A stretch of DNA of 64,000 bases from Pisolithus tinctorius (lineage: Eukaryota; Basidiomycota; Agaricomycetes; Boletales; Pisolithaceae). The position numbers and the translations under genes were made by a program. The stretch covers positions 1,240,001 to 1,304,000 of the forward strand of contig JANFAH010000002.1 of assembly GCA_024663395.1 (NCBI GenBank), written 5' to 3'. Numbering within the stretch: position 1 is the first letter of the stretch; each line of letters opens with the position of its first letter. A model generated the notes under the pieces. It worked only from the letters and a program-made list of their open reading frames with translations, made no database searches and was not told the origin of the DNA. Below are positions 53,231-64,000 of this stretch, piece after piece.

Positions 53231-53240
53231 ATTTCAGACT
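53231..53240 (+). promoter_or_regulatory. Self-primer binding site of Gypsy-2
   Basis: ATTTCAGACT two bases after the 5' LTR pairs perfectly over 10 nt with the proposed RNA 5' end at 53015-53024, as in Tf1/sushi-type self-priming. Confidence 0.65.
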
Positions 53241-53264
53241 CTCCACTTGTGTGGGTCTAATACA

Positions 53265-54625
53265 TCATGGCAACCAAGACTCACTTCCAACCTCCCCATG
53301 GCCACTCTGCCACTAATCCCGACTCCGCCTCAGCCAGTGGGGCTCACCACGAAGCAGCTCTAGCTGCGTTGGGCACCACTAGGCGCTCCCCAGACCCTGT
53401 CAGTCCCTTCAGGGGCTTTTCAGCCTGCACATCTAATACCCCCACTCCACATCGTCCCACTGCTCCCATTCCCGAGGGTGACCCCGGCGATGATGGGCCG
53501 GGCGACGATGACGACAACAACCCAGATGATGATGACCATGCTGGTAATGGTCCCAGTGGTGATAATCCAGAAGATAATGATCCAGAGGACAATCCAGACT
53601 TCCCAGATCCAGACACCAAGCCCGCCATTACAGTCCTAGACAATCTCGCATTGGCCATCAAGTTGTTGGCTTGCAATGCCCATACTAGTCCTGAATCCTC
53701 AAGCAGGACCAAGTTATGTGAGCCTGACACCTTTGATGGTACCGACCCAAAGAAGCTTCATGCATTTTTCATCCAGTGCGAACTTAATTTTCAAGACCGT
53801 CCCCAGGCTTTCAGGACCGACTGCGCCAAAGTCATCTTCGCACAGTCTTACCTCAAGGGCATGGCCCTTGAATGGTTCGAGCCGGACTTACTTGGGCTCG
53901 ATGACCCCAATGACTGGCCTCTCTGGATGGACTCCTGGTAGGAGTTTGTCCTAGAATTGCAAACCACCTTCAGCCCCCACGATCTGGTCACTGATGCCAA
54001 GAGTCAGCTTGACCATTTACACATGAAGGATAACCAGCGCATTAACAAGTATGTAGTTGACTTTAATTGGCTTGCTTCACAAGTCTGAGGCTACAGAGAT
54101 CGTGTGCTGCACCACCACTTCTACTCTGGACTCCCAGACCGAATCAAGGATGAGGTCTGCCAGGTTGGCAAACCCCGGACACTTCACAAGCTCCGCCACC
54201 TCACCCAAGAAATAGATGCACACTATTGGGAGCACAGGGAAGAGGTCCAATGGGCGAGTAAGCACCAGAGCTCCTCCAACAGCAACAACAACAAGTCTGG
54301 GGGCTCCGGCAACAACAGTCAAGCCAAGACCAGCAACAATAACAACTCTGGGTCCTCCCCTAAGCCGGCTTCATCGAAGCCAAGCAACAATAATAATAGC
54401 AATTCATCCAAGCCCGAGCCTAGCAAACTCAGGAAGGATGGGAAGCTCACCCTGGAGGAACACAAGTGTCGCATTGAGGGCAACCTCTGCATGTTCTGTG
54501 GAGGGTCTGGTCATTTTGCTGACAAATGCCCCAAGAAAGCTGGAAAGGCCAAAGCTCACGCTGCAGCCACCACCGAGGCCGCACCAGCCTTGGGCTCAGG
54601 TACTACCCCCGAGACAAAAAAATAG
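53265..54625 (+). pseudogene. Gypsy-2 Gag
   Basis: Starts MATKTHFQPPHGHSATNP after the primer site, followed by an acidic Asp/Asn-rich stretch, then the capsid-like region (KLCEPDTFDGTDPKKLHAF, KVIFAQSYLKGMALEWF), and after an Asn/Ser-rich linker the CCHC knuckle CMFCGGSGHFADKC. Two stops break it: TAG at 53939 (Lys AAG in Gypsy-1) and TGA near 54086 (Trp in Gypsy-1). It ends ETKK-TAG at the frameshift heptamer. Confidence 0.88.
54616..54622 (+). promoter_or_regulatory. Minus-one frameshift site A AAA AAA in Gypsy-2
   Basis: gag ends ACA AAA AAA TAG; the pol frame reads AAA AAA ATA GGT through the same bases. The heptamer obeys X XXY YYZ and sits directly before the stop, as in Gypsy-1. Confidence 0.72.
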
Positions 54626-57600
54626 GTAGCAGCTCCCAGGACTCTGCACAATCTGGGAGCTGCATTGACTCTGGTTGTGCAAACTTGGAGGCTCATCTCA
54701 ACATGACCACTCTTTCCAGCACAAACTCTTTGACCCTGTATGTCACTATAGAAAACCCAGAAATACCTCGGCTTCGTACTTTAGTGGACTCCGGTTCCAT
54801 GCATTGTTTCATAGATAATCAATTTATTAATCAACACTCATTTACCCTGTACTCGGTCTCCCCAATCCAACTCTGGCTCTTCAATGGAATGTCCACCTTC
54901 ACTATAACCCAAGCAGTAGATGTCAATATCCGCTTCACATCCGGTGATGTCACCCCAGTCACCCTGTATCTAGCCCTGTTGGATTCTGAGTGTAAGATAG
55001 TTCTTGGACATGACTGGCTCACCCACTACAATCCGTTGATTGATTGGGTATTGAGCAGTCTAACATTCCGGACTCCTGCACAAGGAATGCCAACCCTGTC
55101 GACACCGCCTGTAAGCCTGGTCCCCACCAGCCTTCCTGACCCCAGTCCTAGTGACCAACCTGGCCTTGCGCCATCTGTACCGGTCCCCGACTCCCCGACT
55201 CGCACCCCTCTGAAGGCCCCTCTTGTTTCCCTGATCAATGCAGCCACCTTTGTGCATGCCTGCAAACTAGAAGGGTCCATCCAATTCCAACTTCAGCTCC
55301 ACCCCTCGTACTCAGCCCAAGCCCAATCAGCCTCAGCTTCCCCTCCTCCAGCCTTACCCAATGTCCCAAAAGAGTACCATGACTTTGCTGATGTATTCAG
55401 CAAGGCCAAGGCCTCAGCACTCCTGCCACACTGGGAGTATGACCCGAAGATAGAGCTCAAAGAAGGAACAACCCTGCCATTAGGCACCATCTACTCACTG
55501 TCCCCAGTTGAGCTGCAAGCTCTCTGGACTTTCATTGACAAAAACCTCACTACCGGATTCATTCGGCCTACCTCCTCCCCCTATGCTGCACCGGTCCTCT
55601 TTGTCAAGCAGAAGGATGGCTCCCTCCAGCTCTGTGTAGATTTCCACAGCCTCAACAAAATCACTAAGAAGGATCGCTACCCACTCCCGCTCATCTCCGA
55701 CCTGTTAGATTCACCAAGCCAAGCCAAGATCTACACTAAGATTGATCTTCGGCATGCCTACCATCTCGTCCGGATTGCCCTGGGCGATGAATGGAAGACC
55801 ACATTCTGGACTCAGTATGGATCCTACAAGTGGTTAGTGATGCCATTCAGCTTCACCAATGCCCCAGCCACTTTCCAACGCTTTGTCAACACTATCTTTG
55901 CAGATATGTTGGATGTCTGTGTAGTCATCTACTTAGATGACATCTTGATCTATTCCGGAGATAAGGAGTCTCACAAGCAGCATGTCCAAGAGGTCCTCCG
56001 CCAGCTTCAGCTTCACGGCCGTTATGTGAAGCCAGAGAAGTGCGAGTTCCACTCGGACTCAGTCAAATACCTCGGGTTTCACCTCTCCCCTGCTGGCCTC
56101 ATGATGTCAAAGGAAAAAGTCCAGACCATCTGCGATTGGCCCGAGCCTCACAAGGTCAAGGACATACAATCCTTCCTTGGCTTCACCAACTTTTACCACC
56201 ATTTTATCTTTAACTATTCAGACATCATTGTACCACTGACTCGGCTTACCTGCAAAGGGGCTCCTTGGAACTTCTCTGAGGAGTGCTGCCAGTCATTCAA
56301 CAACCTCAAGGCTGCCTTCACCACTGTGCCAGTCTTAACCCATTTCATCCCCAGAGTTCCCATCACCGTTGAGACCGATGCTTCAGACTATGCCATTGCC
56401 GGCATCCTCTCTATCACTTGCAGTGACAGCCAGATCCATCCGGTCACATTCTACTCCTGGACTCTGACAGCCCTGGAATTGAATTATGATACCCACGATA
56501 AGGAACTGCTTGCAATTTTTGAAGCATTCCGAACCTGGCGCCACTACCTTGAAGGCTCAGCCTCACCAGTTGATGTTGTTACTGACCACAAAAATCTTGA
56601 GTACTTCTCTACCTCTAAAGTACTCACCCACCACCAAGCTTGCTGGTCTGAGTTCCTGTCTCAGTTCAATATGATCATTCGATTCAGGCCTGGTAAGCTT
56701 GGGGCTAAGCCCAATGCCCTAACTAGACAATGGGACGTCTACCCCAAAGAGGGGGATAGTGGCTATGCCCGAGTGAACCTGCAGAACCTGAGACTGGTCT
56801 TCACCCAAGAGCAACTAGCAGTCTCCCTTCGTGCAACCTACCTAGAGTACCCGGTCTTACGAGCAGTTGCACTAATGGATATAGAAAAACTTCATAATGA
56901 TATCCTGATTGCACTGCCGGACGACCCAGTCTCACAAATCCACCTGTCCAACATGTCTGATCCCTGGTGGTCAGTAGATGATACCGGCTTCCTTCAGCTT
57001 GATGGAAGGATCTATGTGCCGGACTCAAATGACCTTCGCCTTAGGGTCTTGCGCCTCAAGCATGACCACCCTCTGTCCAGCCACTTCGGCCAAAACCACA
57101 CACTAGAGCTCATACAGCGTGAGTATAACTGGCCCAGCCTCAGGACCTTCATCAAGGACTATGTCCAGTCTTGCATGGCCTGCACTTGGGCTAAGGTTCC
57201 CTGCCACTGGCCTTATGGCCTCCTCAAGCAACTCCTGGTGCCGGAGAAGCCATGGAACTCCATCTCTATGGATTTCATCGAGCAGCTTCCGGCCTCAACC
57301 AGCTTCATGGTTGTCCTCGTTGTAGTTGACCAGCTTTCCAAGCAGGCCATATTCATCCCCACCCACGACACCATAACAGCCCCAGAACTCGCCAAACTGT
57401 TCCTACTCCATGTCTTTTCAAAGCACAGAGTACCGGCCCATGTAACCTCAGACTGAGGCTCGGAGTTCGTCTCCCACTTCTTCTGGTCACTCGGTAAGGC
57501 CTTAGATATGCGCTTACATTTCACCTTGGGCTACCACCCTGAAGGTGATGGCCAGACCAAAAGGACCAACCAGACCCTAGAACAATACCTCCGAGTGTAC

Positions 57601-58025
57601 TGCAACTACCAGCAGGACAACTGGGCCAACCTACTACCTTTGGCCAAGTTCACTTATAATAATGCCCCTAGCACTACTACCGGTGTTTCCCCTTTCTTCA
57701 CTAATAAGGGATACCACCCCAACATCTCAGTGTACCCAGAGCACAACCTCACTTCCACTCAGGCTCGTGACTATGCAGTTGACCTAGACTCACTGCACCA
57801 ATACCTATGTGAGGAGATGACCCTCGCACAACAGCACTACCAAGGACCGGCCGATGCCAAACACATGCCAGCTCTGGACTTCAAGGTTGGTGACCAAGTA
57901 TATGTCAAAGCCAAATACTTCTGGTCTACTCAGCCTTCCAAGAAGCTCTCAGAGAAGAATCTTGGGCCATACCTGGTCATAGCTCAGGCCGGTACCCACT
58001 CATTCACACTGCACCTGCCAGACTC
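54625..58025 (+). pseudogene. Gypsy-2 Pol: protease, reverse transcriptase, RNase H, integrase
   Basis: Protease LRTLVDSGSMHCFIDNQFI (DSG). Reverse transcriptase SSPYAAPVLFVKQKDGSL, KIYTKIDLRHAYHLV, WLVMPFSFTNAPATFQ, CVVIYLDDILIYSGD (YLDD). RNase H VETDASDYAIAGILS, YDTHDKELLAIFEAF, VVTDHKNLEYFSTSK. Integrase zinc region HDHPLSSHF...CMACTWAKV, and core ISMDFIEQLPAS, HVTSD, YHPEGDGQTKR. A TGA at 57454 directly after the second catalytic Asp replaces the Trp or Arg expected there. The frame is otherwise open from the frameshift site to 58025; the protein then runs into unrelated sequence. Confidence 0.92.
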
Positions 58026-58972
58026 AATGTGCTGTCACACATCAAAGGTGTTGTGGACATGGTTACAGCTGACTCTGCCTAACTTGTCGACAAGTTGCAT
58101 GCAATGCCCATGCATGCAGATGAAGACTAAAGGCCTCATGTGTAGAAAGACTGTTGGACATGAACAGTCATCCTTCACACAAGATCAAGTCATCAGTGCT
58201 AAAGAGAAAAGAGGAAGCAAGTTAAGCACGCATTAAAGGTTTTTAGCACCCATGTACGGCATTCCGGTTTTTGTCATATCTCTGCCATTTCCAAAGATAT
58301 CAACTCCATTCGCATGCTCGCTTAAAGTGCTCAGCCCCACGGTTCTTCCTTCCAAATTTGGAGAGGATCCTCGCACCCTACGCGTTTCTACAGCACTCCA
58401 TCCATCAGACGCTCATTTCACGAAGTCCATCAATCATGGCCACCTCTTCGTCAGTCATCTTGCTTGTCTCATTTGCCAGAGACAATGGCTATGTATATCT
58501 GCCAGGCATTCCCACTAGCTTCTGTCCTGAAGCCCCCTGGTTCATCCCATCATTGTCAGCCCCATCCCATCCCATGCAGCTTGGTCAGCATGTTCTCCTT
58601 GTCAGTATGACTTCCAGAAGGATGTTCTTTGGTTGCCTCAGGTCTGTCACTTGGTTAGAAAGGTCTTATGTGGTCGTTTCAGTCTCCCCTCTTGATGAAG
58701 CATATGGATCGTTCCTCCCTGCTCCCTGCACTGTCTTTATTCCAATCTTGTTCATCATTCTTCCCGCATTGCGACAGCTGCAGTATGGTCTACTGTCCTC
58801 CAGCCTCCCTGATCACATTCATGACGAGTATGACATGCATCTTGCCTTCCTACTGCAAGATCCAGCAGAAGATGTCCCTCCTTCTCCTCCTCCTCCATCA
58901 GAGCCCTGTTTATGAAGTTTTTGTTAACTTCACTGAGAGGATGGAAGGGTGGGAGACACGATTGTGTATGCT
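58026..58972 (+). other. LTR-B copy 2, end of internal region with a small ORF
   Basis: From about 58660 this aligns with 17090-17379 and ends in a purine tract (GAGAGGATGGAAGGGTGGGAG) before the LTR. A plus-strand frame (58271-58915, or from the Met at about 58436, MATSSSVILLVSFARDNGYV) ends in HDEYDMHLAFLLQDPAEDVP and a Pro-rich tail; the same ending can be read in the decayed copy near 17230-17330. It may be the last coding part of LTR-B. Function unknown. Confidence 0.45.
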
Positions 58973-59620
58973 CCTGTTGCCCCACAGACCCCCAATGCAC
59001 TAGCCCCCTTTGACGCCTGACTCATGCCCTTCAATTCTGGAATTAATAGTTCCCTATCTGGAAACACTGTCCATCTGTCATGCCATCTTTGGATCTAGAG
59101 ATGTCTCTGCCGAGATCTGACTTGCATCGCCACCCCCTAATGTGATATCAGTGTGCTTACTCAGTTTCTGACTCCATTTGACTCATTCTGTGATATTTTG
59201 ACTATCCTTGACTTGTTCATTGCCAATACTTACCAATCCTCCTTGCTTGCTTACTTTTCATTTCTCGCTTACTCATCATGATTACTCAGTCCTTACTCAT
59301 TACTTACCAAGTGTTTGTGCCTTGTTTGTCACAAGCTGTGCTCCCCCCACAGTATATAAACCCCCATGTACTTAGCTACAAAAGAAGCAATTCAGAAGCA
59401 GTCCAGCAATCAGTTCAGTGCCTATCTCGTTGTCGACAGTTGAGGCTCCACGAAGGGGTCTATCTGTCATCATTCATATACTTGGTAGTTGAGGCTCATT
59501 CAGAAGAGTCTATCTACCACCATTCATTATCTGAAGCTCCATCCACACTTAGTCAGCAAGTCTTGCTTAGTCATCCTCCCACTCCTGCATAACTTGTCAT
59601 CGACTTGTGCAAGGAGCACG
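58973..59620 (+). repeat. LTR-B copy 2 (3' LTR region)
   Basis: Begins TGTGTATGCTCC after the purine tract and contains GCCCCACAGACCCCC, TTGCCAATACTTACCAATCC and a promoter-like AGTATATAAACCCCC near 59350, all shared in order with 17380-18790. The right end is not defined; the stretch 59620-59890 has no gene and may include the upstream region of the Plavaka gene. Confidence 0.55.
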
Positions 59621-59892
59621 TTTACTTGAAGTCCATTACTTGAAGTACCTTTTGGCTGAACACCTTCGCTCTGTTCAGCATCCCCCATCCAATCATCACT
59701 CATTCATCTTCTCCTGTGTAACTCGTCATCAACTTGCACTAGGAGCACCTGCCATCAAAGTTTCCCCCTCTTAGGTTTCTGCACTCCAGGTTCCACGGAG
59801 GCACACCACCACTCGCTCTACATTTGTCTTTTGTGTTGGTTTTGGTTGGTTTTCACCACCTTTCCACACTTTGACTCACACCAGATTTTCAT

Positions 59893-62781
59893 ATGGCATT
59901 TGACACATGGGGGCCAACCACAGATGACTTCGAGGGCACAGCTAAAACATTTGGACTTGGCCCAACGTTTATGGACAAATTTAATGGCGACCAGTTCAGC
60001 AACCTACGGGCATCAAATCTGTACTACCCCTTCAACTCCCACAATGAATGGGAGCTGGCATCGTGGTTACTTCGTTCAGGCCTGAGCATGAGAGCTATAG
60101 ACTCTTTCTTGTCATTGTCAATCGTATGCCTGTCCCTATTCTCTCTGAAGATCATTATTGACATGTGCCAGATACAGCTACTAAATATTTCCTTTTGTAC
60201 AGCCAGAGCACTTCATGGGCTGGCTGAGTTACTCCCTGGCGGGCCGCACTGGCGCTCAATGGAGATTACTCCTTTGCAGCCAACCAAACACCCTGTGCAC
60301 TTGTACTGGCGTGATCCCCTGGAATGCATTGCATGGCTCCTCAACCACCCTTTGTTCTCTGACCAGCTCGATTTCATTCCAAGGCGTGTGTACAAAATGC
60401 CCAAGAAGCTTTGTAGGGTGTATACAGAGTGGATGACCGCTGATGATGCTTGGCATATGCAGGTATGTTTCCACTGCGAGTTATAGATCCTTTTATTCAA
60501 TTGATGTACCCCAGTCACAGCTTCCAAGCGGAGCGACTCTTCTTGGCACAATACTTTCTTCAGACAAGACAAATATTACTACTTTATGTGGTGGCAGAGT
60601 TGCTCATCCACTTCTCATCAGCCTAGCAAATATCAAGATGTCCATGCACCTAAAATTGTCATCCAACTCATTTATGCTTGCTGCTCTCCTCCCCATCCCC
60701 AAGTTTGTGCACAAGAACAAGCGTATGCATGGCCTCCTCGAAGATAGGCTCATTCATGAATGCCCGGATATTGTACTTGAACCCGTCAAGCAAGCTGCCA
60801 AACTTGGCATTATGTTACTGGATTCTCTGGGGCACATGTGGTACTGTTTCACACCAATCATGGGTTATATCACTGACACTCCTGAGGCTGCCATGCTCAC
60901 AGCTGTTGGGGGAAAGACTTCCCTGATCACCATGGCAATGTACAAACAGTTTGGAGACCCATTCCGACATGAGCCACGAACCGCATCCACCACCTTGGCT
61001 CAGCTCGCAGTGGTGAAATTGAAGGTCCACCCTACAAACATCCAAGTCTTCTTTCGCGAAGCACAGCGCTTTCACCTCAGCGGAGTTAGTGACCCATTTT
61101 GGAGGGACATTCCACTTTCTTGTCCAAGCACTTTTATAACTCCGGAGCCCCTTCACCACCTGCACAAGGAATTTTGGGACCATGACATGAAGTGGTGCAT
61201 AAATGTGGTTGGTGAAGCTGAAATCGACTTTCGCTTCTCAGTTTTACAGCCTACTGTGGGGTTCCATCACTTTAAAGGTGGTGTTGCTAAGCTGAAGCAG
61301 GTGACTGGATGCGTGCACTGTGATGTCCAATGTTACATTGTCGGTGTTATCGCTGGAGCAGCCCCTCCCAAAATTATTACTGCTATTTGTGTGCTCATGG
61401 ACTTCCAATACCGAGTCCAAGCTTACCGCATTGACAACAACAATCTTTGTATAATATCTTCTGCACTGGACGAGTTTACGTGCACAAGCGGTCAATACTC
61501 GATCATGGTGCATGACACTGTAAGGGAAACAAGCCCATCGACAATTGGCACATCCCCAAGTTAGAACTCATGCAGAGCATCATACCAAGTGTGAAGCATG
61601 TCAGGGTCACCATCCAATGGACTGCCGATGTAACTGAACACGCCCATGTATCGGAGATCAAGACACCTGCATCAGCTAGCAATATCAATAACTACGATCC
61701 TCAAATTTGCTGGTACCTCGATTGCACTGAAAAATGTAGGACGTTTGAACTCATGACATCATTATATGAATCGAAGACTCACTCCCATGGTTGTGCAGAA
61801 GAAAAGTCCTTAGAGGTTGAGGATGGGAGTTCTGATGATGGCGACAGTGAGATCAGTGATCGCGAGGAGGTGAATCTAGTTTCCAAGATGCCAGGTCCCA
61901 TGTGGCCTGTCACCGATTACTTCACCATCTCTGTGCGCCTCAGGACCCAGGATCCAGACTCCATTCCCTTCCCCTTGTGTAGTTTTATCACAGACGGTAC
62001 AGCGATCAACCTTTCCTACAACCCACTCTTGCAATGCATTAGTGTTGATGGTGCTGCCGAGAAGTTTGGACTACTTGACCTCTGAGCCACCCTTGTCAAT
62101 TTTCTAAATTGTGAGAAGGTGTATGGACCAAGCTCTGTGCACACTATAAGTGGGCAACATCGGGGATCAAGCTCTTCAACCCTGCCTTTTACTGACCTGC
62201 AGGTTTGGTACAAGATGCAGCTGCAGAACACAGCAATACACGATATCACGGACATCCTCCCTGCCCAGACTCTCTTCTGTTCTCCACCTTGCAAGACCTG
62301 GACCCTTGGCTGCTATGATGCAGCTATCATCAACGTGGACCCCTGTTTCAAATGGCCAGAGAGTGGCCTGAAAGGTTCGTGGTCCACACTACTTTTCCAT
62401 GTCACTCACAAGAGTATCTTAGGTCATGTTGTTGGCCAGCTCCATCTCCTGATGTGCCCTTTTGGCAAGAGGGGGGTAAGATGGTCATGGACAGACCATT
62501 TTTTGGTCTACATACAATGTTTTGACATAGCAGCTGAAGATGTGACACACCTACATATCCTTAGGTGCGCAAAGAGAGCAAATGGCCAATGTCTTGGTGA
62601 TGTCATCCTGCTCAGTCAGGTCCAGGCGTTTGCACATCTCATACCTCGCTTTGGGCAAACTGCAGATAATCGATTGATGGCATACAACTCCTTCGAGCAT
62701 TCTTCCAAATTCTATCTCAACAAATACTTCGACAAAAATATGTACTTTGCCCTAAGTCGTTTGGACTCTCCTCCCATCTAG
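59893..62781 (+). pseudogene. Plavaka (KDZ superfamily) transposase
   Basis: Transposase of the Plavaka group common in agaricomycetes. Exon 1 (to 60123) has NLYYPFNSHNEWELASWLL; a 54-nt intron (60124-60177) follows; exon 2 (to 60462) has RALHGLAELLPGGPHWRS and HLYWRDPLECIAWLLNHPL; a 52-nt intron (60463-60514) leads to exon 3 with QLPSGATLLGTILSSDKTNI, VAHPLLISLANI, FGDPFRHEPRTASTTLAQL, FWDHDMKWCINVVG, QWTADVTEHAHVSEI and, near the end, ILPAQTLFCSPP, FAHLIPRFGQTADNRLM and LNKYFDKNMYFALS. Damage: a one-base frame change near 61490 and a TGA at 62083 where Arg is expected. Terminal repeats were not found. Confidence 0.85.
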
Positions 62782-62836
62782 TCAACATACATGTTACCTT
62801 ACCGTATACCAGAGTTTATTACATGTTAATGTTGAA

Positions 62837-64000
62837 ATGCATCAGTATTTTGAGTGGTGGCACCATTTTCGAATGTGTGACCCTACTTGTCAACAACCCT
62901 CAGAAATGTCCAAAGACTCGAACAAAAACAGATATCGAACAATAGATGGTACCTACAAGCTGATCGGTTCTCTCCCCCCGCCCAAACATGGCTGCATGGT
63001 TCATGTTATGGACAAGTTCACTGCTTCAGAACTTGAGGGCACCATCATCCATGAACCACGGATACAAGTTAGCTCTCCTCAGAGCCTTGGTTATGTTACA
63101 AATATTATCTTCGAGTCCTTCAGAGATACATTCACCTCCATAGCTCCCAGGTCCCTGATTGTCCCTCTGAAAACAATTCCTGCATGTGTCCATAGCTATT
63201 CTGCCTCCTTCAATCAGGGTGGCTTGTCAGAGGACAGCCTGGACAGCCTATATGACAACAATAGAAAGCACTGGAACTGGGAGCTTCGTCCACCCCCAGG
63301 CTCTGATTCACCTCCCGAGCAACCTGGGCCACTTGCCTCAGAGCTGCTGGTAGAATTGGAAAAGCTCTGCTTTGAAAAGCAAGTTGCTCTGTTTCTCAAT
63401 GCTATTGGAACTGCTGCCAAATCCATGATGCCCAGTCTATCCAGCAAACCCCAGCATCAATGGATGGTGGACTGGAGCAGAACCAGCTTGTGAGGTTCTA
63501 CAGGTTATTCCCAAAAGCCCGACCTCATCCTTGTTGATAACACCCCAGTATCCCTTGATGAGATTACGTGGTTAAGTCCCAAAGTCATTGCCGAGTACTC
63601 AAAGGAGTCTTATCTAACCCTCGTCGACCAGCCCTGGAGGCACTATGTCCTTGGATTATCAATTACTGATAGCAAACTTCTTCAACTTCACTTTTATGAC
63701 CACTCTGGTGGTGCAATCTCACCCTCTATCAATATCCACACTGACACAGAAGTCTTCATATACATTGTATGTGCCATTGCGTTCAGCTCCTGCTCAACCC
63801 TTGGCTTCGATTTGACCATAGAGATATCCCCCCATCCTGCACACAGCCGCAAATGCACAGCACTTGCGATACCTCTCTCCCCTTTCCCCTCTCCTACAAT
63901 GCCTTCTCCTCACTTGGAGTCAGGCATCCTCCCCAGTGCAAACTCACTCCCGACTCCTGCATCACCCGAACACATCCCAGCAATCAGGAGGATCCAAGTA
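62837..64000 (+). pseudogene. FunK1-like fungal protein kinase, N-terminal part (runs off the window)
   Basis: Begins MHQYFEWWHHFRM (or a later Met) and shows the region that precedes the kinase domain in basidiomycete FunK1 proteins: PDLILVDNTPVSLDEITW, YLTLVDQPWRHYVLGLSI, LLQLHFYDHSGGAISPSINI and CAIAFSSCSTLGFDLTI. A TGA at 63491 lies in the same frame between the two halves where Arg would fit. The kinase domain itself would be beyond 64000 and cannot be checked. A Pro/Ser-rich stretch ends the window. It may be a host-type gene or cargo of the neighbouring transposon. Confidence 0.55.

Larger units (their letters stand above)
52700..58025 (+). mobile_element. Gypsy-2, Ty3/gypsy retrotransposon, 3' truncated
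   Basis: Plus-strand element with a 529-bp 5' LTR, self-primer site, gag, a minus-one frameshift site and pol through the integrase. Similarity to Gypsy-1 pol ends at about 58025 (LHLPDSM), just where a chromodomain would follow; the chromodomain, polypurine tract and 3' LTR are missing, and LTR-B sequence follows. It keeps more CG than Gypsy-1, and its LTR differs enough to be another subfamily. Stops in gag and one in the integrase make it inactive. Confidence 0.9.

Noticed and set aside
54831..55490. Minus-strand frames within Gypsy-2
   Set aside because: Shadows of the pol frame.
58026..58240. Extension of the Gypsy-2 frame to a stop near 58236
   Set aside because: After about 58025 the translation no longer matches the family; it is read-through into other sequence.
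1..64000. CRISPR arrays, tRNA or rRNA genes, bacterial-type operons
   Set aside because: No spaced identical repeats, no cloverleaf or rRNA core sequence seen; the genes have eukaryotic introns.

Overview
The window looks like a transposon-dense, largely heterochromatic stretch of a basidiomycete (Agaricomycetes) nuclear genome. The support is the protein families: a fungal Helitron with the DUF6570-type N-terminal region, an agaricomycete retrotransposon Gag, a chromodomain Ty3/gypsy element, a fungal CACTA (TNP2) transposase, a Plavaka (KDZ) transposase and a FunK1-like kinase. The introns are short (about 50 nt, GTAAGT/GTATGT..CTRAY..YAG). I cannot name the genus. No rRNA, tRNA or CRISPR was seen, and almost every coding region belongs to, or is broken by, a mobile element.

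Layout. (1) 0.8-14.9 kb, CpG-rich: a minus-strand Helitron split by a 7.1-kb minus-strand LTR element (LTR-A1, 6180-13277). LTR-A1 has matching 464-bp LTRs, a GCGC target duplication, a 1785-codon Gag-type frame without reverse transcriptase, a roughly 205-bp tandem array of intron-like modules, and a captured fragment of a sterol-4-alpha-carboxylate 3-dehydrogenase (Erg26/NSDHL family) gene. (2) 15.1-28.4 kb, strongly CpG-depleted: an LTR-B 3' end, a 1.57-kb foldback element with ~690-bp arms and TA target sites, a relic gene, two decayed LTR-A copies and an LTR-C start. (3) 28.4-37.1 kb: a CACTA transposase pseudogene with accessory genes of unknown function, bracketed by a 42-bp direct repeat. 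(4) 37.5-52.4 kb: a five-layer nest. A Cys-rich gene is split by Gypsy-1, which is split by a PIF/Harbinger element, whose second gene is split by both a Tc1/mariner element and a solo Gypsy LTR. Each layer has an intact target duplication (ACAGG, AGT, TA, GACAG). (5) 52.6-58.0 kb: a CpG-richer Gypsy-2 on the plus strand, truncated at its 3' end. (6) 58.0-64 kb: an LTR-B 3' end, a Plavaka transposase pseudogene and the start of a FunK1-like gene running off the window.

How it fits together. Most premature stops I traced are TGA at codons expected to be CGA, and old copies differ from young ones mainly by CpG to TpG/CpA changes, as expected from deamination of methylated CpG. Reading across nested junctions with one copy of the duplicated target restores the host reading frame at the LTR-A1, Gypsy-1, Harbinger, Tc1 and solo-LTR insertions. 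The most notable observations are the captured sterol gene inside LTR-A with its repetitive intron-like frame, an antisense Cys-cluster/coiled-coil gene carried inside Gypsy-1, Tf1-like self-priming geometry and a conserved A7 minus-one frameshift site in the Gypsy family, and the long foldback element.
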